In this document: one piece after another, positions 33,455 through 43,252 of the stretch
How the letters are laid out: each line of letters begins with the position of its first letter
How positions within the stretch are numbered: the first letter of the stretch is position 1
From: VXYL01 sp965199875
GTDB taxonomy: Bacteria; Pseudomonadota; Gammaproteobacteria; Pseudomonadales; Azotimanducaceae
Assembly (NCBI GenBank): GCA_965199875.1
Contig: OZ241346.1
Location: forward strand, 3,224,001-3,288,000
Reading direction: 5' to 3'
Length of the DNA stretch: 64,000 nucleotides
Made by a program: the position numbers and the translations under genes
The notes under the pieces: generated by a model
Databases searched by the model: none
What the model was told of the DNA's origin: nothing
Seen by the model: only the letters and a program-made list of their open reading frames with translations

Positions 33455-34320
33455 CCCCAGGCGAACGCTTCAGACAGGCGCTGGCCGCCGAGGCACCCTT
33501 GCAGATCGTCGGCGCCGTCAACGCCTACGCGGCGATCATGGCGCAGAGCGTTGGCTACCGGGCGCTCTACTTGAGCGGCGGCGGCGTCGCCAACGCTTCC
33601 TACGGGCTGCCCGATCTCGGCATGACCTCGCTGAACGACGTGCTCGCCGACGCCCGGCGCATCACCGCGGCGAGCGAACTGCCGCTGCTGGTGGACATCG
33701 ACACCGGCTGGGGCGGCGCGTTCAACATCGCGCGCAGCATCCGCGAGATGACCCGCGCTGGCGTTGCCGCCGTACACATCGAAGATCAAGTGGCCGCCAA
33801 GCGCTGCGGCCACCGCCCGAACAAGGAGATCGTCTCCTGCGTGGAGATGTGCGACCGCATCAAGGCCGCGGCCGATGCGAAGACCGACGCCGCCTTCGTG
33901 GTGATGGCGCGTACCGACGCCTTGGCCGTTGAGGGCCTGGACGCGGTGGTCGAGCGCGTGGCGCGCTTCGAGGAAGCCGGCGCCGACGCCATCTTCGCCG
34001 AAGCGATGACGGAACTGGACATGTACGCTCGCGTCGTCGACGCGGTCGACGTGCCGGTGCTGGCCAACATCACCGAGTTCGGCAGGACGCCGCTGTACTC
34101 CTTGGACGAGCTGCGCCGGGTTGGTGTTAGCATGGCGCTGTATCCGCTGTCGGCGTTCCGCGCCATGAATCTGGCGGCGCTGAACGTCTATCGGACCATT
34201 CGCGGCGAAGGCTCGCAGGCGAGCGTCGTCGATTCGATGCAGACCCGCGACGAGCTCTACGAGTTCCTCGGCTATCGCGACTACGAAGAGCAGCTGGATC
34301 GGCTGTTCTCGGACCGCTAG
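33451..34320 (+). CDS. prpB: 2-methylisocitrate lyase
   Basis: PrpB splits 2-methylisocitrate to pyruvate and succinate, the last step of the methylcitrate cycle. The 289-residue protein has LLVDIDTGWGGAFNIARSI with the metal-binding Asp, the catalytic KRCGH loop at about residue 117, FAEAMTELDMYARVVDAV and ALYPLSAFRAMNLAAL. The length is normal. GTG 33451 has a perfect AGGAGG ribosome site and overlaps the thrH stop (GTGA). Confidence 0.94.
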   Translation: MTPGERFRQALAAEAPLQIVGAVNAYAAIMAQSVGYRALYLSGGGVANASYGLPDLGMTSLNDVLADARRITAASELPLLVDIDTGWGGAFNIARSIREMTRAGVAAVHIEDQVAAKRCGHRPNKEIVSCVEMCDRIKAAADAKTDAAFVVMARTDALAVEGLDAVVERVARFEEAGADAIFAEAMTELDMYARVVDAVDVPVLANITEFGRTPLYSLDELRRVGVSMALYPLSAFRAMNLAALNVYRTIRGEGSQASVVDSMQTRDELYEFLGYRDYEEQLDRLFSDR

Positions 34321-34367
34321 CGACGGTTTGGGAACTCTGGCGAACCGCACCGGAGAGAGGAGACAAC

Positions 34368-35492
34368 ATGGTTGACAAGAACCTGGGCGGCGCTGGCCTG
34401 CGCGGCCAGAGCGCCGGGCAAACGGCGCTTTGTACGGTGGGCAAGACCGGCACCGGGCTCACCTACTGCGGCTACGACATTTCCGATCTGGCCGAACACG
34501 CCACCTTCGAGGAAGTGGCGTACCTGATCTTCCACGGCGAACTGCCGAACGCCAGCCAGCTGGACGCCTACCGCGCCAAGCTAGGCGGATTGCGCGGCCT
34601 GCCCGATGCGCTCAAGGAAGTTCTGGAACGCATCCCGGCCTCGGCGCACCCGATGGACGTCATGCGCACCGGCTGCTCGATGCTCGGCAACCTGGCGCCC
34701 GAGGGCGACTTCGAGAACCAGCAGGAAGTCGCCGACCGTCTGCTCGGCGCCCTGCCCTCCATCGTCAACTACTGGTACCGCTACAGCCACGACGGCGTGC
34801 GCATCGACGTGGAAACCGACGCCGGTTCCATCGCTGGCCACTTCCTCGCCACGCTGAAGGGAGAGCTGCCAAGCAAGCTGTTCGAGCGGGTGATGGACGT
34901 GTCGCTGATTCTCTACGCCGAGCACGAGTTCAACGCCTCCACCTTCACCGCCCGGGTGTGCGCTTCGACGCTCTCGGACATGCACTCCTGCGTCACCGGC
35001 GCCATCGGCTCGCTGCGCGGGCCGCTGCACGGCGGCGCCAACGAAGCGGCGATGGCGCTGATCGAGCGGTTCGACACGCCGGAACAGGCGGCCGAAGCGG
35101 TGCGCGGCATGTTGGCGCGTAAGGAAGTCGTCATGGGCTTCGGCCATGCCATCTACCGCAAGTCGGATCCGCGCAACACCATCATCAAGGAGTGGGCGCG
35201 ACGGCTGGCCGAGGAAACCGGCGACCAAACCCTGTATCCCATCTCCTGCGCCGTCGAGAAGACCATGTGGGAGGAAAAGGAACTGTTCGCCAACGCGGAC
35301 TTCTTCCACGCCTGCACCTACCACTTCATGGGCATTCCCACCAAGCTGTTCACGCCGATCTTCGTCTGTTCCAGGGTCTCGGGCTGGACGGCGCACGTCA
35401 TGGAGCAGCGTTCCAACAACCGCATCATCCGCCCCAGCGCGGACTACGTCGGCGCCGAGCCGCGCGCTTTCCCGGCGCTGGCCGATCGCTAG
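34368..35492 (+). CDS. prpC: 2-methylcitrate synthase
   Basis: PrpC condenses propionyl-CoA with oxaloacetate. The 374-residue protein shows TALCTVGKTGTGLTYCGYDI, the active-site His pair in GPLHGGANEAAMALIERF and VMGFGHAIYRKSDPRN, and the C-terminal SRVSGWTAHVMEQRSNNRII, where Arg binds the carboxylate. This pattern and the ~375-residue length fit methylcitrate rather than type I citrate synthase. AGGAGA lies before ATG 34368; prpB is 47 bases upstream. Confidence 0.94.
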   Translation: MVDKNLGGAGLRGQSAGQTALCTVGKTGTGLTYCGYDISDLAEHATFEEVAYLIFHGELPNASQLDAYRAKLGGLRGLPDALKEVLERIPASAHPMDVMRTGCSMLGNLAPEGDFENQQEVADRLLGALPSIVNYWYRYSHDGVRIDVETDAGSIAGHFLATLKGELPSKLFERVMDVSLILYAEHEFNASTFTARVCASTLSDMHSCVTGAIGSLRGPLHGGANEAAMALIERFDTPEQAAEAVRGMLARKEVVMGFGHAIYRKSDPRNTIIKEWARRLAEETGDQTLYPISCAVEKTMWEEKELFANADFFHACTYHFMGIPTKLFTPIFVCSRVSGWTAHVMEQRSNNRIIRPSADYVGAEPRAFPALADR

Positions 35493-35494
35493 CC

Positions 35495-36940
35495 GTGGCC
35501 GCCAACGTCGATGTCAACGTCCGCCCGGCGCCGGATGCCGAACTCTGCGCCATCGCGGACTACGTGACGCGGTTCGAGATCGACAGCGCGGAAGCCTTCG
35601 ACACCGCCCGCCACTGCCTGATGGACACCCTGGGCTGCGGCTTCCTCGCCCAGCGCTTCCCGGAGTGCGCGAAGCACCTGGGCCCCGTCGTCCCAGGCAC
35701 CGTGGTGCCGAACGGCGCCCGAGTGCCCGGCACGCAGTTCGTGCTGGACCCGGTGAAGGCCGCCTGGGACATCGGCTGCATGGTCCGCTGGCTGGACTTC
35801 AACGACACCTGGCTGGCCGCGGAGTGGGGGCATCCGTCGGACAACCTGGGCGGCATTCTGGCCGTCGCGGACTTCGAAAGCCGCCGGTCGGTCGCTGCCG
35901 GCAAAGCGCCGCTCGCCATGCGCGACGTGCTCGCCGCCATGATCAAGGCGCACGAAATCCAAGGCTGCCTGGCGCTGGAGAACAGCTTCAACCGCGTTGG
36001 CCTCGACCACGTGCTGCTGGTGCGCGTCGCCTCCACCGCCGTGGCGACGCAGCTGCTCGGCGGCAGCGAGGAGCAGATCGTCGATGCGCTGTCCCACGCC
36101 TTCGTCGACGGCTCGGCGCTGCGCACCTACCGCCACGCGCCGAATGCCGGGCCGCGCAAGTCCTGGGCGGCCGGCGACGCCACCAGCCGGGCGGTACGTC
36201 TGGCCCTGCTGGTGCTGAAGGGCGAGATCGGCTATCCGAGCGCGCTCAGCGCGCCAACCTGGGGCTTCTACGACGTGTCCTTCGGGGGCAGGAAGTTCGG
36301 CTTCCAGCGCCCCTACGGCAGCTACGTGATGGAGAACGTGCTGTTCAAGATTTCCTTTCCCGCCGAGTTCCACGCGCAAACCGCCGTGGAGGCCGCGGTG
36401 ACGCTGCACGGCGAAGTGGCGCCGCGCCTCGACGACATCGAACGCATCGTGCTCACCACCCACGAGTCCGCCATCCGCATCATCAGCAAGACCGGCCCCT
36501 TGAACAACCCGGCCGACCGCGACCACTGCCTGCAGTACATGACCGCCGTGGGTCTCCTCAAGGGCGGCCTCGACGCCGAGGACTACGAGGAGCAAGCGGC
36601 CGCCGACCCGCGCATCGACCGGCTGCGCGAACTCATGCAGGTGGAGGAAGACCCCCGCTACAGCCGCGAATACCTGGATGCGGACAAGCGCAGCATCGCC
36701 AACGCCGTGCAGGTGTTCTTTAAGGACGGCAGCAGCACGGAACGGGTGGCGGTGGAGTATCCCATCGGCCATCGCCGGCGCCGCAGCGAGGGCATTCCCC
36801 TGCTGATCGCCAAGTTCGAGAACAACCTCGCCGGCCGCTTTCCGGCGGCTCAGGCGAAGCGCATCCTCGACCTCTGCCTGGATGCCGAAGCGTTGTCGGC
36901 GACTCCGGTCAACGAGTTCATGGACCTGCTGGTGCTTTGA
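35495..36940 (+). CDS. prpD: 2-methylcitrate dehydratase
   Basis: PrpD dehydrates 2-methylcitrate to cis-methylaconitate. The 481-residue MmgE/PrpD-fold protein starts at GTG 35495, two bases after prpC, and shows FDTARHCLMDTLGCGFLAQ, RWLDFNDTWLAAEWGHPSDN, the hallmark region LEMA-like replaced by ENSFNRVGLDHVLLVRVAST, and GYPSALSAPTWGFYDVSFGG. acnD/prpF are absent, so PrpD acts with a housekeeping aconitase. Its 3' end overlaps the convergent selenoprotein gene by 23 bases. Confidence 0.92.
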   Translation: MAANVDVNVRPAPDAELCAIADYVTRFEIDSAEAFDTARHCLMDTLGCGFLAQRFPECAKHLGPVVPGTVVPNGARVPGTQFVLDPVKAAWDIGCMVRWLDFNDTWLAAEWGHPSDNLGGILAVADFESRRSVAAGKAPLAMRDVLAAMIKAHEIQGCLALENSFNRVGLDHVLLVRVASTAVATQLLGGSEEQIVDALSHAFVDGSALRTYRHAPNAGPRKSWAAGDATSRAVRLALLVLKGEIGYPSALSAPTWGFYDVSFGGRKFGFQRPYGSYVMENVLFKISFPAEFHAQTAVEAAVTLHGEVAPRLDDIERIVLTTHESAIRIISKTGPLNNPADRDHCLQYMTAVGLLKGGLDAEDYEEQAAADPRIDRLRELMQVEEDPRYSREYLDADKRSIANAVQVFFKDGSSTERVAVEYPIGHRRRRSEGIPLLIAKFENNLAGRFPAAQAKRILDLCLDAEALSATPVNEFMDLLVL

Positions 36941-38000
36941 AAGGGGCATCGGCGCGCCACTTCGCCAGCGGCGCGAAGTCGTCGATGCCGGCGCTTCGTC
37001 GCAGTTCGACGGACGCCGCTTCCGTGTGCTGGTCCAAACGGATGCCGATGGCATCGGCGACCCGGGTGATGCCGTTGAATCCGGCGGCGACCAGGATGGC
37101 GTCGCTGGTCTCCTCGGCGCTCATTCGCGTCTGGCACTCGCGGCGCAGTTCCGCCACCTCGTCCCAGCGCCACAGCGCCACGGCTTCCGCCAGCGCCGCC
37201 AGCAAAGCGCCGTGGGGAACGTTGCCGTCGCCGACCGCGTTGCCGGCGACCAGCCCCATGTCTGCCGCCTCCCCTGCCTTCGTGCTGCTCTCACGGAGCG
37301 CCACCGCGTGGGACGTCGTTCAGTAGAAGCACTGGTTGACCGCGGACACCCGCGCCGCCATCAGCTCCACCTGGCGGCGACCGATGGCGAAGCGGGCGTT
37401 CGGGCGCATGTAGTAGGAAGTGTTGAAGGTGCCGAAGAACAGCGCCAGAGCGCTTGGCACCAGCCCCAGAGAACGCAGAATGTTGGCGCGGCCCTGGCCG
37501 GCGATGGGCAGCCAAGCGCCGCCATCCACGACATCGCTCGAGGCCTCGAACGACGGCTCGCCGTCGGCCGCCTCCGGCAGCGGCGGCGCTTCCACGCCCA
37601 CTGCCTTGGCGAAGGTGTCGACGATCACCGAGCTGGCCGTCAGGCTGGTCAGTTCCACGTAGGCTTCGCGCTGCAGACCCATGTCGATCAAGTCGTCGAA
37701 CCAGCGCCGCGTCAGCCGACCGGAGTCCGTGCGCAAGCGATGCGCCGCTTCGATGGCCACCGGCGGCAGGTCGCTGGCGCCATCGTGCTCGCCCGGCACG
37801 GCGTTGGGGGTCGGCGACCGCGCCCTGGCGGCGCACAGCGCGCAACTCGGAGCGGCGCGCACCGCCTGCACGATGGCCAGCCGATCGGCGCCGCTCCACC
37901 ACGCGCCGGGCTGCGCGAAGGCCGCCAGCGTCGCCTGATGCGCCTTGGCGACTTCCTCGGCAACGGGAAGCGCGGCGTCGGCCAGGTGGTTCTGCGGCAT
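36918..38000 (-). CDS. AhpD-like selenoprotein with CxxU active site (in-frame TGA = Sec)
   Basis: Two open stretches of one frame are separated by a single TGA at 37322-37320. The junction reads SAVNQCFY-U-TTSHAVALRES: in the AhpD/carboxymuconolactone family this place is CxxC followed by xxxH (Cys133/His137 of AhpD), so TGA falls exactly on the resolving or peroxidatic Cys. Read-through gives 360 residues with Cys224, Sec227 and His231. After it the frame remains coding-like (LLAALAEAVALWRWDEVAEL, ILVAAGFNGITRVADAIGI) for 133 residues to a proper stop. The ATG at 38000 shares one base with the stop of the GST gene, indicating coupling. A peroxidase-type function is inferred; a mutated Cys codon (TGC/TGT to TGA) is the alternative. 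Confidence 0.83.
37289..37313 (-). promoter_or_regulatory. Possible SECIS hairpin after the CxxU TGA
   Basis: With the U of UGA as base 1, CACG at 13-16 pairs with CGTG at 28-31, base C17 is bulged as U17 is in E. coli, and G18/C27, G19/U26 extend it around loop 20-25 (TGGCGC). The loop lacks the G23-U24 pair, so the fit to the E. coli model is partial. Confidence 0.35.
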
Positions 38001-38764
38001 CAGGACGCCGCTTGCGCTGCGGCCTCCCGGGCGGCGCGCACCTTGTCGTTGGTCTGGTTGAACAACAGGGCGCGGCGCTTGGCTTCCTCTTCGTCGGTGA
38101 GCTTGCGGCTGCCGAGCTCCTGGCCGATGCGGCGGCCCTTGTCCACCGCCGGACGACCGCCCACTTGATAGACCCAGCGCCGCAGGTTGGGGAACTTCTC
38201 CCAGGCGTCTTCGTCCACCACCCGGCGCACCAGGAACGCCCAAGGCCAAGTGATGATGTCGGCAATCGTGTATTCGCCGCCGGCGAGGTACTCGTGGACC
38301 GACAGCTGCGCGTCCATCACGCCGCAGAGGCGATCCACCTCGCCGACGAAGCGCCGGGTGCCGTACTCCAGCTGCTTGGGGTCGTCGGTCAGGTTCTTGC
38401 CGTAGTTCTTGAAGTGGTTGGCGTTGCCCATCATCGGGCCCAGATTGCCCATCTGCCAGTGCAGCCACTGCAACGCCCGGTAGCGCGGGCGCGGTTCCCG
38501 GGGCAGGAACTTGCCGGTCTTCTCGGCCAGATACTCGAGGATCGCGCCGGACTCGAAGATCGCCAGCGGTTCGCCGCCGCCCAACGGTTCGTGATCGACG
38601 ATGGCCGGCATCCGGTTGTTGGGCGAGATGCGCAGAAACTCCGGCTTGAACTGATCGCCGCCGCCGATGTCGACGGGGACGATGCGGTATTCCAGGCCGC
38701 ATTCCTCCAGCATGATGGAGAGCTTCCATCCGTTCGGCGTCGGCCAGTAGTAGGCGTCGATCAT
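38000..38764 (-). CDS. YfcG-like glutathione S-transferase / disulfide reductase
   Basis: The 254-residue protein closely follows the nu-class YfcG pattern: AYYWPTPNGWKLSIMLEECG, FKPEFLRISPNNRMPAIVDH and LAIFESGAILEYLAEKTGKF form the thioredoxin-fold domain, and YTIADIITWPWAFLVRRVV lies in the helical domain. YfcG uses two glutathiones to reduce disulfides. A charged C-terminal tail (KLTDEEEAKRRALLFNQTND) is longer than in E. coli. It is translated just before the CxxU selenoprotein, so it may recycle it (inference). Confidence 0.87.
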   Translation of the reverse strand: MIDAYYWPTPNGWKLSIMLEECGLEYRIVPVDIGGGDQFKPEFLRISPNNRMPAIVDHEPLGGGEPLAIFESGAILEYLAEKTGKFLPREPRPRYRALQWLHWQMGNLGPMMGNANHFKNYGKNLTDDPKQLEYGTRRFVGEVDRLCGVMDAQLSVHEYLAGGEYTIADIITWPWAFLVRRVVDEDAWEKFPNLRRWVYQVGGRPAVDKGRRIGQELGSRKLTDEEEAKRRALLFNQTNDKVRAAREAAAQAAS

Positions 38765-38884
38765 GCGTTTCCCCCTCTTGGTTCCTTAAAGCAAGGCGGC
38801 AACTCTAACGGTTTTCGCTGGTCGCGTGTCAGGTCGGCAGGCGATCCCTGGATGCGCGCCGTGCCCAGCCCGTGGCGGCGACGG

Positions 38885-41800
38885 CTATGGTCGAAGGGGC
38901 TGGCGCAAGAGGTCCAGCAACTCGTCGGCGTTGAGCCGGCCCGGAGCGTCCGCGCCTTCGAGCAGCTGGTCGGCCAGGTCGCGCTTGCGGTGGTGCAGGT
39001 CGACGATCTGCTCCTCGATGGTGCCCTCGGTGACCAGCCGGTAGATCGTCACCGGGCGCGTCTGGCCGATGCGATGCGCTCGATCGGACGCCTGGTCCTC
39101 CACCGCCGGGTTCCACCACGGGTCCATGTGGATCACGTAGTCCGCGGCGGTCAGGTTGAGGCCGACGCCGCCGGCTTTCAGCGAGATGAGGAAGACGTCG
39201 CCTTGGCCGGCCTGGAAGGCGGCAATCCGCTCGCGCCGCGCCTTGGCCGGCGTGGCGCCGTCCAGGTACTGGTAGTCGATGCCGGCGTTGCGCAGATGTT
39301 CTTCCACCAGCTTCAGGTGCATCACGAACTGGGAGAACACCAGCACCTTGTGGCGGTTCTCCAGCAGTTCTTCCAGCGTCGTCGCGAAGGTGGCCAGCTT
39401 CGAGCTCTCGGGAGCGCCCCGATCCAGCACCAGCTTCGGGTTGCAGCAGGCCAGCCGCAGGCGCGTCAGCTGGGCGAGCACCTGCACCCTGCGGGCGCCC
39501 TCGCCCATCTCGGCACCCTCCCTGCGCGCCGCCTCGAGTTCCTCCACGGCCTTCTGCCGCAGCGCCTCGTAGAGCGTCGCCTCTTCTTCCGACATGGTGA
39601 CGTGCAGGGTGATCTCGGTGCGTTCCGGCAGGTCGTCCAGCACGTCGGCCTTCAGCCGGCGCAGCACGAACGGCGCGATCAGACGCCGCAGCCGCGCCTG
39701 CGCCTCGGCGTCGGCGTCGCGCTCGATGGGCAAACCGAAGTTGCGGCGAAACTGCTGCATCGAACCCAGGAGGCCCGGATTGACGAAGCCGAACAGCGAG
39801 TGCAGGTCCATCAGGTTGTTCTGAATCGGCGTGCCCGTGGTCACCACGCGGAACGCCGCGCTCAAGCGCCGCGCCGCGCGGGTGCGCTTGGCGGTTGGAT
39901 TCTTGATCGCCTGCGCTTCGTCGAGCACGGCGCTGTGCCAGGCGACGGCGCCCAGCCGTTCGGCGTCGTTCTGCAGCACGCCGTAGGTGGTTACCACCAG
40001 ATCGAACGGCGCCAGCTCCTCCAGCAGCGGCGCGCGCGCCGCCGCCGGGCCGGCGTAGAGCTTGACGTTCAGCGTCGGCGCGAAACGGCGCGCTTCGTCC
40101 GTCCAGTTGGCCACCACGGAGGTCGGCGCCACCACCAGCGCCGGGCCGTCCGGCGCCCGCTGCAACAGCACCGCCAAGGTCTGCACCGTCTTGCCGAGGC
40201 CCATGTCGTCGGCCAGGCACGCGCCGGCGCCCCAGCGCGACAGCCGCGCCAGCCAGCGATAGCCGGCAACCTGGTAGGGGCGCAGCTCGGCCTGCAGCGT
40301 GCTCGGCACCTCGGCGTCGAAGGTTTCCGCTTCCTCCAGCCGCTCGCGGAAGGCAAGCCAGGCGTCGTCGGCCTGGGTGTCGGCGTCTTCCAGAAGATCG
40401 TCGAGCGCCAAGGCGGCCAGCGGATTCATGCGAATCTCGCCTTTCGCCGCGCCGCTCGACAAGCTCGCCAGATCGTCGAGCTGGCGACGAAATCCGCTGG
40501 CGAGGGCCAGGAACTCGCCGTCGCCAAGCGCCAGGAAGCGCGACTGCGGGCTGGCTTCCAGCAACGCGAACAGGCGCTTCAAGTCCAGCACCCGCTGATC
40601 GTCCACGGCCAGCGCGCCGGACGCTTGCAGCCACTGCTCGGCGCTCTTGACCGTCAGCCGCAGCGACGACGCCGAAGCCTCGGAGACGATGCGGAACGGT
40701 TCGCCTTTGGGCCACTTGCAGCGGGCATCGACCGCCTGCAGGCGTTCGAGCAGCTCCAGGCACTGCACCGGTTCCGGCAAGGTCAGCGGCGCCAGTTCGG
40801 TGGGCCGGGAAGCCAGCACCGGGCAGCTGTCGATCAAGCGCCCAACGGCCTGGTTTTCGGCGTCGAGGTCCCGACGCGCCTGGACGCTTTTGCCATCGCG
40901 CACGGCGAACACCGTCGCGCCGCCCGTGCCCGGCTCGAAGCAGATGCCGGATTCGGCGATCGGTTCCACCACGACGGCTGCGGTCAGCCCCGCGTCCAGA
41001 GGCTCCAGGCGCACCCAGGGTTCGGAGTCGGACGGCACTTGCTCTGCGGTTGCCTCGCCGTCCGCGGCGCTCTGCACGCGGATTTGCGACGCCAGCGTGG
41101 AAACCGCTTCCAGGAGGCGCGACTTGGCGTTCGTCGGCAACGTCAGGCCCTGTTCGCCGATGGCCGAGCACAGGTTCAGGTGGTCGGGCGTGAAGCGCGT
41201 GACTTCGCAACGCCGATCGCCCGCCATCCATGCGACGTACTCCCGGTCGTCTTCCGCGAAGGGCGCGATGCGCACGACGACGTGGTCGGCGTCCACTTCC
41301 TCGACGGAGAGCTCGGGATCGCGCCGCACCACGTCTACCGACTGGCCGTCCTGGTTGTAGACGTGCGGGTGCCCGACCAGCGCGTAGACGCTCTTCGAGC
41401 CGATGTGATGGTCCTGCCCGCCCCAGTAGCGGCGTACCGTCACGGCGGCGATTGCCTGCTTGTCCTGGGGCAGCAGGTAGTCGATGTTCGCCGCTTCCGC
41501 GACCACTCGTTGCAGTGCCAACTGGCGACCCCTGCTCCAGCCGCCGTTCTTGTGCTGCCGCTGTTCGCGCAGCCCGACGAGCAGGTGGCCGGAGCGGTTG
41601 TCGAACTGCCAGATCAAGCGCCGTTTGGCAGACGCCTTCGAACTCTTGGCGTCGTCCTTGCTGCTGGCCTTGTAGGCGAGCTGCTCCAACGCCTTCAGTC
41701 CGTACTCCCACTCCGCCACCGGCGTGGCGAGATCCGCCAAAGTTCGCGTGCCAAGCTGCAGATCCGCCAGCGACGGCTGCCGAAGCGAAGAATCGCCGCC

Positions 41801-43015
41801 GTGCAGCGCGTTGAAGCGGCGCAGCGTTTCCGCGCACTCCGACGCCACCCAGTCGAAGCCATTGGCCTTGGCGCGTTCCGAGAAGCTGGACAGCAGGCGG
41901 TGGCGGAACTCGGCCTGGGGGTGGAAGTCCTCCATCCAGCAGCTGGCGAAGGCGTCGTACAGGACTTCCAGGTTGGGCGCGCGGGGAAGGGTGCCGAAGA
42001 TGCCGCCGTGCTCCTTGATGCGCTTGGCATTGGTGACCAGCGCGATCTCGGGATACCGCCCGGCGTTGAAGCGCTTTGCGATGCGCAGCAACTCGGCAAG
42101 CAGTTCCAGCGACTGGGGCGAATCGATGCGCAGCAGCGCAAGCAACGCCAACGCGAACTGCCGACAGCGCGGGAAGACCAGACGCCGCCGAGTGCCGGCC
42201 TTCTCGGCGGCGATGGTCTCCTCGATGTGCCGCAAGGCGGCGTCGTCGTCGCCTTGAAGGCAGGCGATCAGCGCCTGGGTTGCCAATCTGCCGACCGCCG
42301 CGGGTTTGCCCGAACGGGCGCTTGGCGGCAGCGCGTCGAACACCGCATGCGCCGCGTCGAAACGCCCTTGCAGAACTCGGATGAAGGCGATGTCGGCGGC
42401 ATGGTGGCCGGTACTGCCCATGGTCTGGCAGATGTCGATGATCGGCGCCGCCGGCGCGGCCGTGTCGATGCAGTGCGACAAGCACTGCCCGAGCGCCTCC
42501 GGCTGGTATTCCTTCGGTACGCTGGCGAGCAGTTCCTCCTCCAGCGGTTCGGCCAGAAAAGTCCAGTCCACCGGCCCGGCCACGTCGTCCAAGACTTCCT
42601 CGACGCGGGCCGCGTCGCCGGCGACCAGATAGCCGCGCAGCAGCGCTTCGTCGTGGAACTCCTCATCCCAGTAGTGCCTTTGCTGCTGCTGAAACGCCCG
42701 CAAAATGCCCAGCAAGTGGCCTTCGCGATGCGCGGCCCGGGTCAGCGGCAGCGCCCACTCGCGCTGCACCGCCGTGCCTTGGTTGCCGTATCGAAACACC
42801 ATCCCCGCATTCGTCAGCTCCTTGTTGGAGCGGCGCACCAGAGTCTGGTCCACCACCCGATCGAGCAGCCTGACGCCACCTTTCGAGAGCAGCTGCTGGG
42901 TGCGCTCGATGCTCATCGGCATCGGGCCGACGATGCCGTAGGCTTGGGCTACCAGGCGCGCCGCGGCAGAAAGCCTGGCGTAGGAAGCAGGGATGTCGGA
43001 GTGGGCGGACGGCAC
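38885..43015 (-). CDS. SNF2/RapA-type helicase-like ATPase
   Basis: A large protein of about 1376 residues. The C-terminal 500 residues are a complete SNF2 motor: LRPYQVAGYRWLARLSRWGA, Walker A LADDMGLGKTVQTLAVL near residue 937, VLDEAQAIKN (DEAQ) near 1030, TTGTPIQNNLMDLHSLFGFV, HKVLVFSQFVMHLKLVEEHL and DQASDRAHRIGQTRPVTIYR. The N-terminal 900 residues are helical and hydrophobic-spaced with repeats reminiscent of the N-terminal part of bacterial DEAD/SNF2 proteins of this size; no second enzyme domain was seen. It probably remodels protein-nucleic acid complexes. Start GTG 43015 is chosen because the preceding frame is antisense to the Uma2 region; MPMSIERTQQLL at about 42915 is an alternative. 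Confidence 0.87.
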   Translation of the reverse strand: MPSAHSDIPASYARLSAAARLVAQAYGIVGPMPMSIERTQQLLSKGGVRLLDRVVDQTLVRRSNKELTNAGMVFRYGNQGTAVQREWALPLTRAAHREGHLLGILRAFQQQQRHYWDEEFHDEALLRGYLVAGDAARVEEVLDDVAGPVDWTFLAEPLEEELLASVPKEYQPEALGQCLSHCIDTAAPAAPIIDICQTMGSTGHHAADIAFIRVLQGRFDAAHAVFDALPPSARSGKPAAVGRLATQALIACLQGDDDAALRHIEETIAAEKAGTRRRLVFPRCRQFALALLALLRIDSPQSLELLAELLRIAKRFNAGRYPEIALVTNAKRIKEHGGIFGTLPRAPNLEVLYDAFASCWMEDFHPQAEFRHRLLSSFSERAKANGFDWVASECAETLRRFNALHGGDSSLRQPSLADLQLGTRTLADLATPVAEWEYGLKALEQLAYKASSKDDAKSSKASAKRRLIWQFDNRSGHLLVGLREQRQHKNGGWSRGRQLALQRVVAEAANIDYLLPQDKQAIAAVTVRRYWGGQDHHIGSKSVYALVGHPHVYNQDGQSVDVVRRDPELSVEEVDADHVVVRIAPFAEDDREYVAWMAGDRRCEVTRFTPDHLNLCSAIGEQGLTLPTNAKSRLLEAVSTLASQIRVQSAADGEATAEQVPSDSEPWVRLEPLDAGLTAAVVVEPIAESGICFEPGTGGATVFAVRDGKSVQARRDLDAENQAVGRLIDSCPVLASRPTELAPLTLPEPVQCLELLERLQAVDARCKWPKGEPFRIVSEASASSLRLTVKSAEQWLQASGALAVDDQRVLDLKRLFALLEASPQSRFLALGDGEFLALASGFRRQLDDLASLSSGAAKGEIRMNPLAALALDDLLEDADTQADDAWLAFRERLEEAETFDAEVPSTLQAELRPYQVAGYRWLARLSRWGAGACLADDMGLGKTVQTLAVLLQRAPDGPALVVAPTSVVANWTDEARRFAPTLNVKLYAGPAAARAPLLEELAPFDLVVTTYGVLQNDAERLGAVAWHSAVLDEAQAIKNPTAKRTRAARRLSAAFRVVTTGTPIQNNLMDLHSLFGFVNPGLLGSMQQFRRNFGLPIERDADAEAQARLRRLIAPFVLRRLKADVLDDLPERTEITLHVTMSEEEATLYEALRQKAVEELEAARREGAEMGEGARRVQVLAQLTRLRLACCNPKLVLDRGAPESSKLATFATTLEELLENRHKVLVFSQFVMHLKLVEEHLRNAGIDYQYLDGATPAKARRERIAAFQAGQGDVFLISLKAGGVGLNLTAADYVIHMDPWWNPAVEDQASDRAHRIGQTRPVTIYRLVTEGTIEEQIVDLHHRKRDLADQLLEGADAPGRLNADELLDLLRQPLRP

Positions 43016-43108
43016 CCGCGCAGCATTCCAAAACAGCGGCGCGAACGTCAAGCGCCGGCGCGGCTCCGGCCCCGGCCGGCGCGGAGCAAGGGCAGCCGCA
43101 GCAGGGCG

Positions 43109-43114
43109 TATACT
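43109..43114 (+). promoter_or_regulatory. Candidate -10 box for a leaderless Uma2 transcript
   Basis: TATACT is followed after six bases by an in-frame ATG (43121). The same TATACTGC-x-GACATG arrangement occurs before the nucleotidyltransferase at 7542-7556, suggesting that both are real promoters for leaderless mRNAs. Confidence 0.4.
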
Positions 43115-43252
43115 GCCGACATGGAACCGGCGACGACAGCGCCGTTCTTGCTCGTCCTCGCCGTGCGAAGCGGCAACTCCGTGGCCAAGCCGATGTATCC
43201 TATCCCTTCCCCTTCGTTGCGCTGCCTGTCGCAAAGACCAGCCGGACGAGCC

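Noticed and set aside
38765..38884. Possible terminator between the GST and SNF2 genes
   Set aside because: No stem followed by a T-tract was found on either strand.
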